From the NCBI GenBank assembly GCA_937900515.1, contig CALCCU010000049.1:1-52918 (forward strand): a stretch of DNA of 52,918 bases, given 5' to 3'. The number at the start of each line of letters is the position of its first letter. The stretch's first letter is position 1. The notes beneath the pieces are model-generated. The model made no database searches. It had not been told where the DNA came from and worked only from the letters and a program-made list of their open reading frames with translations. The DNA is from an uncultured Gammaproteobacteria bacterium (GTDB lineage: Bacteria; Pseudomonadota; Gammaproteobacteria; Nitrosococcales; Methylophagaceae). Shown one piece after another: positions 1-8,874 of the stretch. A program made the position numbers and the translations under genes.

Positions 1-55
1 AATCTTAACTCAAGGTGGTGGTGATAGCTTCAGCTTCAAACCTGACTTAGTAAGC
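1..55. repeat. 55-bp exact copy of porin segment 444-498
   Basis: Positions 1-55 are identical to 444-498 and diverge abruptly at 56 versus 499. The copy is joined out of frame to the upstream part of the same gene: its own reading phase starts at position 2, while the porin frame at 58 is phase 1. An exact match this short at the first base of a sequence looks like an assembly-graph overlap at a contig end rather than a biological duplication. Confidence 0.9.
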
Positions 56-57
56 AA

Positions 58-981
58 GCTGATTTCGCTGGCGGTAATGCATCAGTTAAAGATGCGTACA
101 TCAGCTACGGTACAAAACTTGGTGGTACAAAAGCTGGCATTAAATTAGGTCAGTCACATATCCCATTCGGTTTAAACACTAAAATCAGCTCTAAATATAT
201 GACTTTCATGGATCGTCCTATGTTTGCTGATAGCTCAGTTTCACCAGCACGTTCAAGTGGTGCAGTTGCATCTTTAGCAGCAAAAGATTACTCATGGTCT
301 CTAGCAGCTGGTCTACAAAGTGGTGGATTTAGCAGCTCTAACGGTGGTGACTTATACGAAGTTAACGGCAGTACATTTGCTGTACGTGGTTCGTTCTTAC
401 CTTACATGGAAGATAAAAATCACCTAGTTCAAATTGGTGCTGCAATCTTAACTCAAGGTGGTGGTGATAGCTTCAGCTTCAAACCTGACTTAGTAAGCCA
501 TGAAGATATTTATAAGCCAGTATCTTTAAGCAGCTCAGCAACTGAATTTGACGGTGCAAATGCATTTACAATTGATGCAATGGCTGTATACGGTTCATTC
601 CACGCAATGGCTGAATACTTAGACCACACTGTTAATCAAGAAACAGCTAGTGACATTGACACAACTGCATTTGCAGTTGAAGCGGGTTATTTCTTAACGG
701 GTGAATCTTTAAAATGGAAAAAAGGTTACACATCAGGAATCACACCTAAATCATCTACAGGTGCATGGCAAGTTGCGGCTCGTTTCGAAACACTTGAAAT
801 CGACCCTGGTTCAGCATCTGAAAGTGAATACGATAAGTTCACAGTTGGTGTGAACTATTACCCAACTTCAAACATTCGTTTAATGGTGAACTACGATACT
901 ATTACAGACCTTACTGTAAATGGTACAGGGTCAGACATCGAACCATCTGCACTTAAATTCCGTGCACAAGCATACTGGTAA
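58..981 (+). CDS. Phosphate-selective-type outer membrane porin, 5' truncated
   Basis: This is the C-terminal part (about 308 residues) of an outer membrane beta-barrel. Alternating polar/hydrophobic strands, many Gly, Ser, Thr and Asn, no cytoplasmic motif and a final aromatic residue (ending AQAYW) are typical of a porin that the BAM complex can recognise. The segment near the start (GQSHIPFG) resembles the OprO/OprP phosphate-selective porin family, but the substrate cannot be read from sequence. The frame is open from about position 46; upstream of 58 the frame is destroyed by a 55-bp copy of 444-498, so the real 5' end is missing. An internal Met at 199 could be mistaken for the start, but homologous-looking porin sequence precedes it. 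A strong terminator follows. Family assignment is from pattern recognition. Confidence 0.72.
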   Translation, partial: ADFAGGNASVKDAYISYGTKLGGTKAGIKLGQSHIPFGLNTKISSKYMTFMDRPMFADSSVSPARSSGAVASLAAKDYSWSLAAGLQSGGFSSSNGGDLYEVNGSTFAVRGSFLPYMEDKNHLVQIGAAILTQGGGDSFSFKPDLVSHEDIYKPVSLSSSATEFDGANAFTIDAMAVYGSFHAMAEYLDHTVNQETASDIDTTAFAVEAGYFLTGESLKWKKGYTSGITPKSSTGAWQVAARFETLEIDPGSASESEYDKFTVGVNYYPTSNIRLMVNYDTITDLTVNGTGSDIEPSALKFRAQAYW

Positions 982-1036
982 GCAATTGCCTAAGCTTAAG
1001 CTAGTCACACAATTACGATTCATTTCGTAACGCTTT

Positions 1037-1074
1037 AAAAGCCCTATCCAATTTATTGGTTAGGGCTTTTTTTT
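1037..1074 (+). terminator. Rho-independent terminator after the porin
   Basis: A 12-bp stem with one mismatch (agccctatccaa / ttggttagggct), a short ttta loop and a run of eight T follow the porin stop by about 55 nt. It separates the porin from the downstream EAL/GGDEF gene. Confidence 0.9.
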
Positions 1075-1111
1075 AGCGTTTCTAAAAGCTACGTAAAGGA
1101 CACGAATTAAC

Positions 1112-2929
1112 ATGCCTCACAATGAACTGATTAATGCTCAAATGCTAGAAAACATTCTAGATAATGGGTCGTTGACTCCTCTTTTCCAACCCATTGTTTC
1201 ATTGAAAGAAAATAAAATTTATGGTTATGAAGCTTTAATTCGTGGCCCATCCGATAGTCCATTACATTCCCCCATCAACCTCTTCGATGCGGCAAGTAGA
1301 AACGGTCGCTTAGCTGAGCTTGATTTATTATGTCGAGAAATAGCCATTACAAAATTTGGCCAGCTTAAACTTGACGAAAAATTATTTATTAACACTATTC
1401 CTGAAGTGTTATTACAGCAAGATTACCAGCATGGTCTAACGTTAGACTTTATTAAAAAAGTAGGCCTATCTGCCAAACAAGTTGTTATAGAACTGACCGA
1501 ACAATACCCGATTAATGATTACAAATTGATGCGTGATGCCACTGATCACTATCGTGAAATGGGGTTTTCAATTGCCATCGATGATTTAGGTGCGGGATAT
1601 TCAGGCCTACGGACGTGGTCAGAGATTCAGCCAGACTTTGTTAAACTTGATCGACACTTCATACAAGATATTCACTTAGATAAAAATAAACGCCAATTTG
1701 TTCAGTCGATGATTGATATTGCCAAGGGTGTAAATTGCCAGGTGATTGGCGAAGGTATTGAAGTTCGAGAAGAATACCTAACATCAAACGCCATTAATAT
1801 CGATTTTGCTCAAGGTTATTATTTTGGCCGCCCAGCTGCTGAAGTAAAACGTCACATCGAAACAGAATTATTTGCTAAAAGAAAGCCACCCACCAATTTA
1901 AATACTTACTATCCACGAGAAAACACCTTAGTTCGAAGCCTTTTAATAAACATACCTCCATTAGCATCTACAGACTCTGTAAATCATGCTGGAGAACGTT
2001 TTCAAAAATCGCCTGAACTTTCTGGCCTACCTATACTAAAAACAGATGGAACTGTTGCGGGGATGATTTGGCGCAATGAATTTATGACGCTATTTGCCAG
2101 TCGATACGGTCGAGAACTACATGGTAGAAAGCCTGTTAGCCTATTCATTGGCACAGAGCCGACTATTACTGACATTGATTTCCCTTTGAAAGAATTAAGT
2201 AAAAAAATAACCAGTCAAGATAGTTCTATCCAGTATGGACTATTCGTCATCACCGAGAATGGTAAATATCGAGGCTTGGGAAGCTTGATGGACCTTCTTA
2301 AACAAATAACAAATATGCAGATAACGACGGCTCGTCATGCTAATCCGTTAACTGGTTTGCCTGGTAATGTACCTATAAGTGAGCACACTACAATTGTGAT
2401 TGATGAGGCGCGTGATACTGTAATGTGCTATTTCGACTTAGACAATTTTAAGCCCTATAACGATATTTATGGCTACGGAAAAGGCGATCAGGTCATTCGT
2501 AAAACAGCAAGTCTTTTGATGGAATATACTGACTCTGAGTTAGATTTTGTTGGTCATGTTGGCGGTGATGACTTTGTAATATTATTTGAAAGTGAAAATT
2601 GGCAGCAACGATGTAGTGAGATCTTGTCTGCATTTACGGCGTTGTTATCTGAACTGTACAAACCAGAACATATAGATGAACAGGGAATGATGGCACAAGA
2701 CCGACAGGGTAATAACGTTTTCTACCCACTCTTAAGTTTGTCTATTGGAGCGGTGAGTGTTCTTGATTTTCCAACCATTACGACGGAAGCAGATTTATCA
2801 GAATATGCTACCAAAGCAAAATCAATGGCCAAAAAGAGTACCGGAAATAGTTTATATCAACTCAAATACAGTGATATGGAACAACCTTTAAACTTACTGC
2901 AAGCTGACATTAGAATTGTAAATTACTAA
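1112..2929 (+). CDS. EAL-CBS-GGDEF cyclic-di-GMP signalling protein
   Basis: This 605-residue cytoplasmic protein has no membrane segment. Residues about 12-255 form an EAL phosphodiesterase domain with the expected active-site motifs: YEALIRG, FINTIPE, ELTEQ, DDLGAGYSG, VKLD, GEGIE and a final QGYYFGRP. Residues about 270-400 resemble a CBS-pair module (GLPILKTDG, GLFVITENG), a likely nucleotide-sensing region. Residues about 410-590 form a GGDEF domain with the signature GGDDF. The residues just before GGDDF (SELDFVGHV) contain no RxxD inhibitory site. Retained EAL residues suggest c-di-GMP hydrolysis; the GGDEF half may be a cyclase or a GTP-binding regulator. A purine-rich ribosome binding site (aaagga) precedes ATG 1112. 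The gene stands alone between two oppositely organised units. Confidence 0.9.
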   Translation: MPHNELINAQMLENILDNGSLTPLFQPIVSLKENKIYGYEALIRGPSDSPLHSPINLFDAASRNGRLAELDLLCREIAITKFGQLKLDEKLFINTIPEVLLQQDYQHGLTLDFIKKVGLSAKQVVIELTEQYPINDYKLMRDATDHYREMGFSIAIDDLGAGYSGLRTWSEIQPDFVKLDRHFIQDIHLDKNKRQFVQSMIDIAKGVNCQVIGEGIEVREEYLTSNAINIDFAQGYYFGRPAAEVKRHIETELFAKRKPPTNLNTYYPRENTLVRSLLINIPPLASTDSVNHAGERFQKSPELSGLPILKTDGTVAGMIWRNEFMTLFASRYGRELHGRKPVSLFIGTEPTITDIDFPLKELSKKITSQDSSIQYGLFVITENGKYRGLGSLMDLLKQITNMQITTARHANPLTGLPGNVPISEHTTIVIDEARDTVMCYFDLDNFKPYNDIYGYGKGDQVIRKTASLLMEYTDSELDFVGHVGGDDFVILFESENWQQRCSEILSAFTALLSELYKPEHIDEQGMMAQDRQGNNVFYPLLSLSIGAVSVLDFPTITTEADLSEYATKAKSMAKKSTGNSLYQLKYSDMEQPLNLLQADIRIVNY

Positions 2930-2959
2930 TGCACCAAGGACGCTTACTTACGAAGCATC

Positions 2960-3385
2960 TTACTTGCTATCAAGTTGAGAAATTACAAACTCAACACGCT
3001 CTTTTACCTTTGCACGAGCCTCACGGAACTCTGCAACTATTTCCTCTTCCGAACCTTTTATCTTAGCTGGATCAGTTAGGGGAAGGTGTAACTTAATCGT
3101 ATGAGGACTAATAACTGGACATTGTTCTTCTGCGTTATCACATAAAGTAACAAGCAAATCTGTCCATTCCAGCATTTCGCCATTAACACGAATTGATTCC
3201 TGCTGAGAAATATCAATCCCTACTTCAGCCATTGCAGCAATAGCACGCTTATTTTTGCCGTGATTTTCAATACCCGCCGACTTAATGCTAATTAAATCAC
3301 CTGCCATTTCTCTGGCCCAACCTTCAGCCATTTGTGATCGGCACGCATTTCCCGTACACAAAAACATCACTCTCATTTTTTCCAT
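2960..3385 (-). CDS. arsC: Arsenate reductase, thioredoxin-coupled LMW-phosphatase type
   Basis: ArsC reduces arsenate to arsenite in the cytoplasm. The 141-residue protein has the low-molecular-weight phosphatase P-loop CTGNACRS near the N-terminus. Cys10, Cys15, Cys82 and Cys89 fall where the thioredoxin-dependent ArsC family (Bacillus/Staphylococcus type) has its nucleophile and the disulfide relay pair (LCDNAEEQCP). A second in-frame Met at residue 4 is an alternative start. The gene is read away from the arsR-acr3 operon and is separated from it by an SH3-domain gene, so it probably has its own promoter in 3386-3549. Function is secure from the Cys pattern; co-regulation with arsR is an inference. 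Confidence 0.93.
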   Translation of the reverse strand: MEKMRVMFLCTGNACRSQMAEGWAREMAGDLISIKSAGIENHGKNKRAIAAMAEVGIDISQQESIRVNGEMLEWTDLLVTLCDNAEEQCPVISPHTIKLHLPLTDPAKIKGSEEEIVAEFREARAKVKERVEFVISQLDSK

Positions 3386-3549
3386 TTATATATACCCTTT
3401 CATTATCTGCGGGAAAGATAACAGCTGTATATTACAAACTGATGAATCCGTTACATTTTCTGAATTTATTCTAAGTCACATTAATACATTTTCATGGTGT
3501 CATCTGATAAAATGGCCCATCAATTTTAAAATTATAGAAGCCCCTTATT

Positions 3550-4224
3550 GTGAAAAGATTTATTGCATCTCTATTTATCATTATCCCTCTACTAGCACCC
3601 ACACTAAGTTACGCAAAAACAATTCGCTATGTTTCCGATGATTTAGACATCACCATGCGTAATGGTCAGGGTGTTAAATATGCGATCAAAAAGATGTTAC
3701 CTTCAGGAACAAAATTAGAAGTTCTTGAGACCGATCCAGCAGGCTATTCAAAAGTACGCACTGATAAAGGTGTAAATGGTTGGGTGTTAACTCGATTATT
3801 AAGTAACCAGCCAAGTGCTCGTGACCGTCTTGCAGCGAGTGAAAAGAAAGTCGCCAACCTTGAGTTAGAACTTGCCAAATACAAAGATGAAATTAAATCT
3901 TTGTCATCACAAAACAGTTCATCTAGTGATGAAAACCTTACCTTAAAAGAGACATCTCAACGATTGAGTAAAGAATTAGATGACCTTCGCCGAACAGCAT
4001 CAAATGCCGTGGCCTTGAGCAATGAAAATCGTCAATTGAAAGAAAAACTCCAACAGTTAGATAACCAAATGCAGTCACTTATTATTGAAAATAGTGCATT
4101 AACTGAAAGTGATGCGAAACGTTGGTTCTTAATCGGTGCAGCTGTCTTATTCTTAGGTTTAATTTTAGGCTTAATTTTACCGCGCTTAAGAATACAAAAG
4201 AAAAATAGCTGGAATAGTTTCTAA
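3550..4224 (+). CDS. SH3-domain membrane protein with coiled coil (YgiM/TIGR04211-like)
   Basis: This 224-residue protein starts at a GTG codon (the sequence reads MKRFIASLF...). It has an N-terminal signal peptide ending near LSYA-KT, then a bacterial SH3 domain at about residues 24-90 with the usual RYVSDDLDITMRNG and GWVLTRLL segments. A long Glu/Lys/Leu-rich coiled coil follows at about residues 95-182. A single C-terminal membrane helix (about 192-212) ends in a basic tail (PRLRIQKK). This is the architecture of E. coli YgiM and the TIGR04211 family: periplasmic, anchored by its C-terminus in the inner membrane. The molecular role is unknown. It lies between arsC and arsR but has its own terminator, so I see no reason to link it with arsenic. 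Confidence 0.85.
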   Translation: MKRFIASLFIIIPLLAPTLSYAKTIRYVSDDLDITMRNGQGVKYAIKKMLPSGTKLEVLETDPAGYSKVRTDKGVNGWVLTRLLSNQPSARDRLAASEKKVANLELELAKYKDEIKSLSSQNSSSSDENLTLKETSQRLSKELDDLRRTASNAVALSNENRQLKEKLQQLDNQMQSLIIENSALTESDAKRWFLIGAAVLFLGLILGLILPRLRIQKKNSWNSF

Positions 4225-4249
4225 ACTCTACTCTTATAAGAAAAATTAA

Positions 4250-4283
4250 GGCCGTGTTAGTGAAAATTAACACGGCTTTTTTA
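4250..4283 (+). terminator. Rho-independent terminator after the SH3 gene
   Basis: A perfect 9-bp stem (gccgtgtta / taacacggc) with an 8-nt loop and six T follows the SH3 gene stop by about 25 nt. It isolates that gene from arsR. Confidence 0.93.
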
Positions 4284-4288
4284 TTTCT

Positions 4289-4323
4289 AAGATTTATAAA
4301 TCTTGTGAATTTTCAAATTCACA
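4289..4323. promoter_or_regulatory. Two operator-like palindromes upstream of arsR
   Basis: Two inverted repeats sit back to back. The first, aagatttataaatctt (4289-4304), is a perfect 16-bp palindrome. The second, at 4304-4323, has perfect 9-bp arms (tgtgaattt / aaattcaca) around two bases. They lie 40-75 nt before the arsR start and are followed by a very AT-rich stretch (4327-4355) that could hold the -10 region. The second is a plausible ArsR operator, since dimeric winged-helix repressors bind such dyads; the assignment is an inference. Confidence 0.6.
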
Positions 4324-4362
4324 CATATAATTTTTTATATATATAATTTTTGAGATATAACA

Positions 4363-4713
4363 ATGGATTTACAAGCAGATGATTTTTACTCTGTCTTATC
4401 TCACCCAATGCGGCTGCGCGCTTTAGTATTGCTACAACAAGAGGGTGAGTTATGTGTGTGTGAATTGACGCATGCTCTAGATTTAGCTCAGCCCGTTATC
4501 TCGCGTCACCTCGCGCAACTTAAAGAAGCCGGCTTACTACTATCTCGCCGTCAGGGGGTGTGGGTGTACTACCGAGTGAATGATGAATTACCCGAATGGA
4601 TCACACAGCTCATACAAATTACTACCGATGGTACTGCTAACACATCACCTTATAAAGATGATCGTAACGCTCTACAATCAATGTCGGATCGCCCCAATCA
4701 GCCTTGCTGCTAA
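4363..4713 (+). CDS. arsR: ArsR-family arsenite-responsive repressor
   Basis: This is a 116-residue ArsR/SmtB winged-helix repressor. It contains the alpha-3 sensor motif ELCVCEL with Cys31 and Cys33, the recognition helix QPVISRHLAQLKEAG and the beta-wing RRQGVWVYYRV. In E. coli ArsR a third Cys (C37) completes the arsenite site; here that position is not Cys, but the protein ends in a Cys pair (Cys115-Cys116) that might supply the extra thiol. The gene begins an apparent operon (arsR, GAPDH, arsJ, acr3) with a 15-nt gap to the next gene. It presumably represses the operon through the upstream palindromes until arsenite binds. Confidence 0.93.
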   Translation: MDLQADDFYSVLSHPMRLRALVLLQQEGELCVCELTHALDLAQPVISRHLAQLKEAGLLLSRRQGVWVYYRVNDELPEWITQLIQITTDGTANTSPYKDDRNALQSMSDRPNQPCC

Positions 4714-4728
4714 TTTAGGATTTAAAGA

Positions 4729-5742
4729 ATGAAAATACGTGTTGCCATTAATGGATTTGGACGAATGGGTAAGCTTGCACTACAAGCTGGCTGGGATCGA
4801 GACAACCTTGAGTTTGTTCACATCAATGAAATCAGTGGTGATGCAGAATGCCATGCCCACTTACTTCAGTTTGATTCTGTTCATGGTCGCTGGGGTGAAG
4901 ATAAAGTTATTTCATCAGATAAGGACAGTATTCAAATCGATGGAAAATCAATTTCATTTAGTCAGCATGCATTACCCTCAGATATCGACTGGACAGCATT
5001 AAATATTGATCTCGTCTTAGAATGCACAGGCAAATTTAAAACAGAGCAACAATTACAGCCATATTTTGATCGTGGCGTAAAAAAAGTTCTCGTGTCAGCG
5101 CCTTGTCCTGAGCCTGCCTTAAATCTTGTTTATGGCGTTAATCATCAGCAGTACCAAGCTGACAAACATAACATCATTACCGCTGCTTCATGCACCACCA
5201 ATTGTCTCGCCCCTGTCGTTAAAGTAATGCATGAATCTCTTGGTATAAAACATGGTTCAATGACCACCATTCATAATATAACCAATACCCAAACCATTGT
5301 TGATAAAGGCCATAAAGACTTACGCCGTGCTCGTGCTTCGGGTAACTCATTAATTCCCACAACAACTGGGTCAGCAAAAGCAATCACAACCATATTCCCT
5401 GAATTAACGGGCAAATTAAATGGATTAGCAGTACGTGTGCCCCTGCTTAATGGGTCGCTTACGGATTTTGTCTTTGAATCATTACGCCCTACTAACAGTG
5501 ATGAAGTAAATAAGCTATTGAGTAGTGCCTCACAGGCTCAGCTTGAGGGCGTGTTAGGTTTTGAAACAAGACCCCTCGTCTCGGCTGATTACACGAACGA
5601 TCCACGCTCAGCCATTATTGATGGCCCATCAACAATGGTCATTAATGAAACCCAAGTTAAAATCTTGGCTTGGTATGACAATGAGTGGGGTTATGTGAAT
5701 CGTATGGTTGATCTTGCTGATATGATTGCTCAATCACTCTAG
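4729..5742 (+). CDS. ArsJ-associated glyceraldehyde-3-phosphate dehydrogenase
   Basis: The 337-residue protein is a full-length GAPDH: N-terminal Rossmann fold with the NAD signature INGFGRMG, the catalytic Cys155 in [10 protein letters not shown], and the C-terminal [12 protein letters not shown] motif. It sits between arsR and arsJ. In such operons the enzyme is known to use arsenate in place of phosphate to make the unstable 1-arseno-3-phosphoglycerate, which ArsJ exports. It therefore differs in role from the glycolytic GAPDH, which should lie elsewhere. The following arsJ gene starts at or just before its stop codon, implying coupled expression. Confidence 0.92.
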   Translation: MKIRVAINGFGRMGKLALQAGWDRDNLEFVHINEISGDAECHAHLLQFDSVHGRWGEDKVISSDKDSIQIDGKSISFSQHALPSDIDWTALNIDLVLECTGKFKTEQQLQPYFDRGVKKVLVSAPCPEPALNLVYGVNHQQYQADKHNIITAASCTTNCLAPVVKVMHESLGIKHGSMTTIHNITNTQTIVDKGHKDLRRARASGNSLIPTTTGSAKAITTIFPELTGKLNGLAVRVPLLNGSLTDFVFESLRPTNSDEVNKLLSSASQAQLEGVLGFETRPLVSADYTNDPRSAIIDGPSTMVINETQVKILAWYDNEWGYVNRMVDLADMIAQSL

Positions 5743-5755
5743 AATAGATTCTGTT

Positions 5756-6967
5756 ATGCAACCACAAAATCATCCGTTAACAAACTATGCGGTCATTACT
5801 GGAGGTTACTGGGCGTTTACCTTAACTGATGGTGCTATTCGCATGCTAGTGGTGCTATTTTTCCACCAGCTTGGATATAGTGCATTAGCGATTGCTAGCT
5901 TATTTCTCTTCTATGAGTTTTTTGGCATGGTCACCAATTTGGTCGGTGGCTGGCTAGGCGCTAGATTGGGGTTAAATAACACCATGCATATTGGCATGAT
6001 CATGCAGCTTGTAGCATTGATGATGCTGACTGTGCCCGTTGAATATCTGAGTGTTGCCTATGTGATGGTGGCTCAGGCCTTATCTGGCATTGCTAAGGAC
6101 CTCAATAAAATGAGTGCCAAAGCCAGTGTTAAGTTATTTGTGCCATCAATTAAAGAGGCTGGTCAATCCAACCCATTATTCAAATGGGTCGCAGCTTTAA
6201 CGGGGTCTAAAAACACCCTCAAAGGCATCGGCTTTTTTCTAGGCGGTTTATTGCTGGCCTTATATGGCTTTCAAGGTGCACTGTATGTTCTAGCAGGTGG
6301 GCTATTTTCAGTCTTAATCCTGACATGGCTATTGTTACCTAGTGATCTAGGCACAACAAAAAACAAAGCGAAATTCAGTCAAATATTCTCTAACTCTCCT
6401 GCTATTAACTGGCTATCTGCCGCTCGTTTTTTCTTATTTGGCTCACGTGATGTGTGGTTTGTTGTCGCCCTTCCTGTTTACCTTACCACCAGCTTGGCAT
6501 GGAGTTATGAGCAAACAGGTGCCTTCTTTGCCTTATGGGTCATTGGCTATGGCATCGTTCAAGCATTCACTCCCAGCTTGATACGAGGTCACGCGCCTGA
6601 TGGTAAAACGGCACAATGGCTCGCCATCCTCTTAACAATTGTTCCCGCTGGTATTGCTTGGGCATTATATAGTCAACTTGATGCATCAACTGTCATCATC
6701 GTTGGCTTAACCCTCTTTGCCATTGCATTTGCGATTAACTCAGCCGTGCATTCGTATTTAGTTGTTGAGTGGGCTGATAAAGAGAAAGTAGCCATGAACG
6801 TCGGTTTTTATTATATGGCAAATGCTGGTGGCCGATTAACCGGCACGGTTCTATCTGGCTTAGTTTTCCAGTATTACGGCTTAATTGGCTGCTTAATTAC
6901 CTCTAGCCTATTAGTCGCTGCAGCAGCATTATTATCCAGTAAGCTACCCAATCACTCCGCGCTATAA
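5756..6967 (+). CDS. arsJ: Organoarsenical (1-arseno-3-phosphoglycerate) efflux permease, MFS
   Basis: This major-facilitator permease has about twelve hydrophobic segments across 403 residues. Its N-terminal region ([20 protein letters not shown]) matches what I know of ArsJ, which exports the arsenylated glycolytic intermediate made by the adjacent GAPDH. The frame opens at ATG 5726, overlapping the GAPDH gene by 17 nt, but ATG 5756 places the family's NYxxITGxYWAFTL segment nine residues from the N-terminus, so I chose 5756. Neither start has a clear ribosome binding site, so translation may depend on ribosomes finishing GAPDH. A 13-nt gap leads to acr3. Confidence 0.9.
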   Translation: MQPQNHPLTNYAVITGGYWAFTLTDGAIRMLVVLFFHQLGYSALAIASLFLFYEFFGMVTNLVGGWLGARLGLNNTMHIGMIMQLVALMMLTVPVEYLSVAYVMVAQALSGIAKDLNKMSAKASVKLFVPSIKEAGQSNPLFKWVAALTGSKNTLKGIGFFLGGLLLALYGFQGALYVLAGGLFSVLILTWLLLPSDLGTTKNKAKFSQIFSNSPAINWLSAARFFLFGSRDVWFVVALPVYLTTSLAWSYEQTGAFFALWVIGYGIVQAFTPSLIRGHAPDGKTAQWLAILLTIVPAGIAWALYSQLDASTVIIVGLTLFAIAFAINSAVHSYLVVEWADKEKVAMNVGFYYMANAGGRLTGTVLSGLVFQYYGLIGCLITSSLLVAAAALLSSKLPNHSAL

Positions 6968-6980
6968 ACTAAGGATACTT

Positions 6981-8000
6981 ATGGGACTTTTTGAACGTTA
7001 TTTATCTGTATGGGTTGGTCTAAGTATTATTGCTGGGGTGTTATTAGGCGATCTCTTTCCTTCTTTTTTTAAGCTAGTTGCCCAATTAGAAATTGCCCAC
7101 GTCAATTTAGTCATCGCCCTATTTATATGGCTGATGATTTATCCAATGATGGTGCAGATAGATTTTCATGCTCTTAAAGATGTCGGTAAACAACCCAAAG
7201 GCTTGATTCTCACTCTAGTGATTAATTGGTTAATCAAACCTTTTAGCATGGCATTTTTAGGCTGGTTATTTTTCAAACTTATTTTTGTTGACTGGGTCGA
7301 TCCAGCTACTGCTAATGAATATATCGCTGGTATGATTTTACTTGGCGTAGCACCCTGTACAGCAATGGTATTTGTCTGGAGTCAGATGACTAAAGGCGAT
7401 CCAAACTACACATTGGTTCAAGTTTCCATTAATGATGTGATCATGATTTTTGCTTTTGCACCTATCGCAGCATTTTTATTAGGTGTGAGTGACATTCATG
7501 TTCCTTGGCAGACTCTTCTTATCTCGGTAGCACTATACGTAGTCTTACCCTTAGTAGCAGGCATTTTGACTCGTAATAAATTGGAACAACATACCGCTCA
7601 TAAAGGATTACACAACTTTTTAAAGATGGTTAAGCCATGGTCAGTCATGGGGTTATTAGCTACGGTTGTTTTGTTATTCGGCTTTCAAGCCCAAGTCATC
7701 CTGCAACAGCCCGAAACCATTGTGTTAATTGCAGTCCCATTGTTAATCCAAACTTATGGCATTTTTGCTATCGCCTACTTTGCAGCCAAACGACTCAAAC
7801 TCGCTCATAAAATTGCTGCTCCTGCTTGTATGATCGGAGCATCTAATTTTTTCGAATTGGCGGTTGCGGTAGCAATTTCCTTATTCGGACTCCATTCTGG
7901 CGCTGCTCTAGCGACCGTAGTGGGTGTGTTAGTAGAAGTGCCAGTCATGTTATCGCTAGTGTATTTCGCTAACCACACTCGCCATTGGTTTAAACACTAG
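6981..8000 (+). CDS. acr3: Arsenite efflux transporter, ACR3 family
   Basis: This is a 339-residue inner membrane protein with about ten transmembrane segments. It has the ACR3 signatures [13 protein letters not shown], which carries the conserved functional Cys (Cys126 here), and a late conserved Glu in [11 protein letters not shown]3 proteins expel arsenite using the proton-motive force. A ribosome binding site (aagga) precedes ATG 6981. It ends the arsR operon, and the stop is 18 nt from the convergent pirin gene with no clear terminator between them. It would handle the arsenite made by ArsC at 2960-3385, so the block covers both the reduction/efflux and the GAPDH/ArsJ routes. Confidence 0.95.
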   Translation: MGLFERYLSVWVGLSIIAGVLLGDLFPSFFKLVAQLEIAHVNLVIALFIWLMIYPMMVQIDFHALKDVGKQPKGLILTLVINWLIKPFSMAFLGWLFFKLIFVDWVDPATANEYIAGMILLGVAPCTAMVFVWSQMTKGDPNYTLVQVSINDVIMIFAFAPIAAFLLGVSDIHVPWQTLLISVALYVVLPLVAGILTRNKLEQHTAHKGLHNFLKMVKPWSVMGLLATVVLLFGFQAQVILQQPETIVLIAVPLLIQTYGIFAIAYFAAKRLKLAHKIAAPACMIGASNFFELAVAVAISLFGLHSGAALATVVGVLVEVPVMLSLVYFANHTRHWFKH

Positions 8001-8018
8001 TTTTTTATTCCCTGAACT

Positions 8019-8849
8019 CTAGCGTCCAAAGTCAGCAAAAGCTTGTTGTAACTCTTGCTTTGTATTCATAACAAAAGGTCCGCCGCGGACTACAGGTTCA
8101 TTAAGCGGAGTTGCTGCTACTAGTAAAAAACGTGAATCTTGCTGTGCTTTAACCTGAATAGTATCTCCCTCAGATAATACGCCAAGCTGACCTTCCCCTA
8201 AAGATTCTGAAAAACCTAACTCACCTTCAATAACATAAACAAAAGCATTATCTGCAAGTGCTAGTGTTTGCTCAAAAACTTGGCCAGCAGGCAAAGACAC
8301 ATCAATATAAAGCGGACTAACGAAGTCATTTATAACTGGACCTATTGATCCCTGATTTGTTTGGCCAGCAATAACACGTACTTGCCCACCATTATCAAGT
8401 TGTTCAACGGGTATTTGAGCCGCTGTAAATTCTTGATAAGCTGGTTCCGTCATTTTTGCACGCGCAGGTAAATTGACCCACAATTGGAAACCATACAACA
8501 GACCTCGTTGTTGCTCAGGCATTTCAGAGTGGACAATACCACTACCCGCGGTCATCCACTGAACACCACCCGGTTCAATTACACCTTCATTTCCAGCACT
8601 GTCTTTATGACGCATGCGGCCTTCTAATAAATAGGTAACTGTTTCAAAACCTCGATGAGGATGTGGCGGAAAGCCACCGATGTAATCCTTTGGCTTATCT
8701 GTTCCGAAAGCATCCAGTAGTAAAAAAGGATCAAGCATCATTAAACTGCTTGAACCAATCACTCGCGTTAGTTGAACGCCATCACCATCCGTTGTTTTAT
8801 TGCCTGTTACAACTTTCTGTAATTTCCTATATTGCTTTGCTATAGTCAT
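8019..8849 (-). CDS. Pirin family bicupin protein
   Basis: The 276-residue protein is a two-domain cupin of the pirin family. The N-terminal cupin (about residues 30-140) contains the metal-ligand motif HPHRGFETV and the later SGIVHSEMPE, giving the usual three His and one Glu. The C-terminal half (about 150-270) is the degenerate Pirin_C cupin. Some bacterial pirins such as E. coli YhhW act as quercetin 2,3-dioxygenases; others are regulatory, so the substrate is open. It is followed upstream on the same strand by a DoxX gene with a 25-nt gap (likely a two-gene operon transcribed from the 9268-9422 region), divergent from the LysR regulator. Confidence 0.9.
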   Translation of the reverse strand: MTIAKQYRKLQKVVTGNKTTDGDGVQLTRVIGSSSLMMLDPFLLLDAFGTDKPKDYIGGFPPHPHRGFETVTYLLEGRMRHKDSAGNEGVIEPGGVQWMTAGSGIVHSEMPEQQRGLLYGFQLWVNLPARAKMTEPAYQEFTAAQIPVEQLDNGGQVRVIAGQTNQGSIGPVINDFVSPLYIDVSLPAGQVFEQTLALADNAFVYVIEGELGFSESLGEGQLGVLSEGDTIQVKAQQDSRFLLVAATPLNEPVVRGGPFVMNTKQELQQAFADFGR

Positions 8850-8874
8850 ATTCCTTCCCCTTCACTATTAAAGA

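Noticed and set aside
3285-3641. 118-codon plus-strand frame over arsC and the SH3 gene start
   Set aside because: Overlaps the clear ArsC active site antisense and the signal peptide of the SH3 protein in another frame.
2960-8000. Arsenic block as a mobile island
   Set aside because: No transposase, integrase, tRNA or flanking repeat is visible, and base composition looks like its neighbours.
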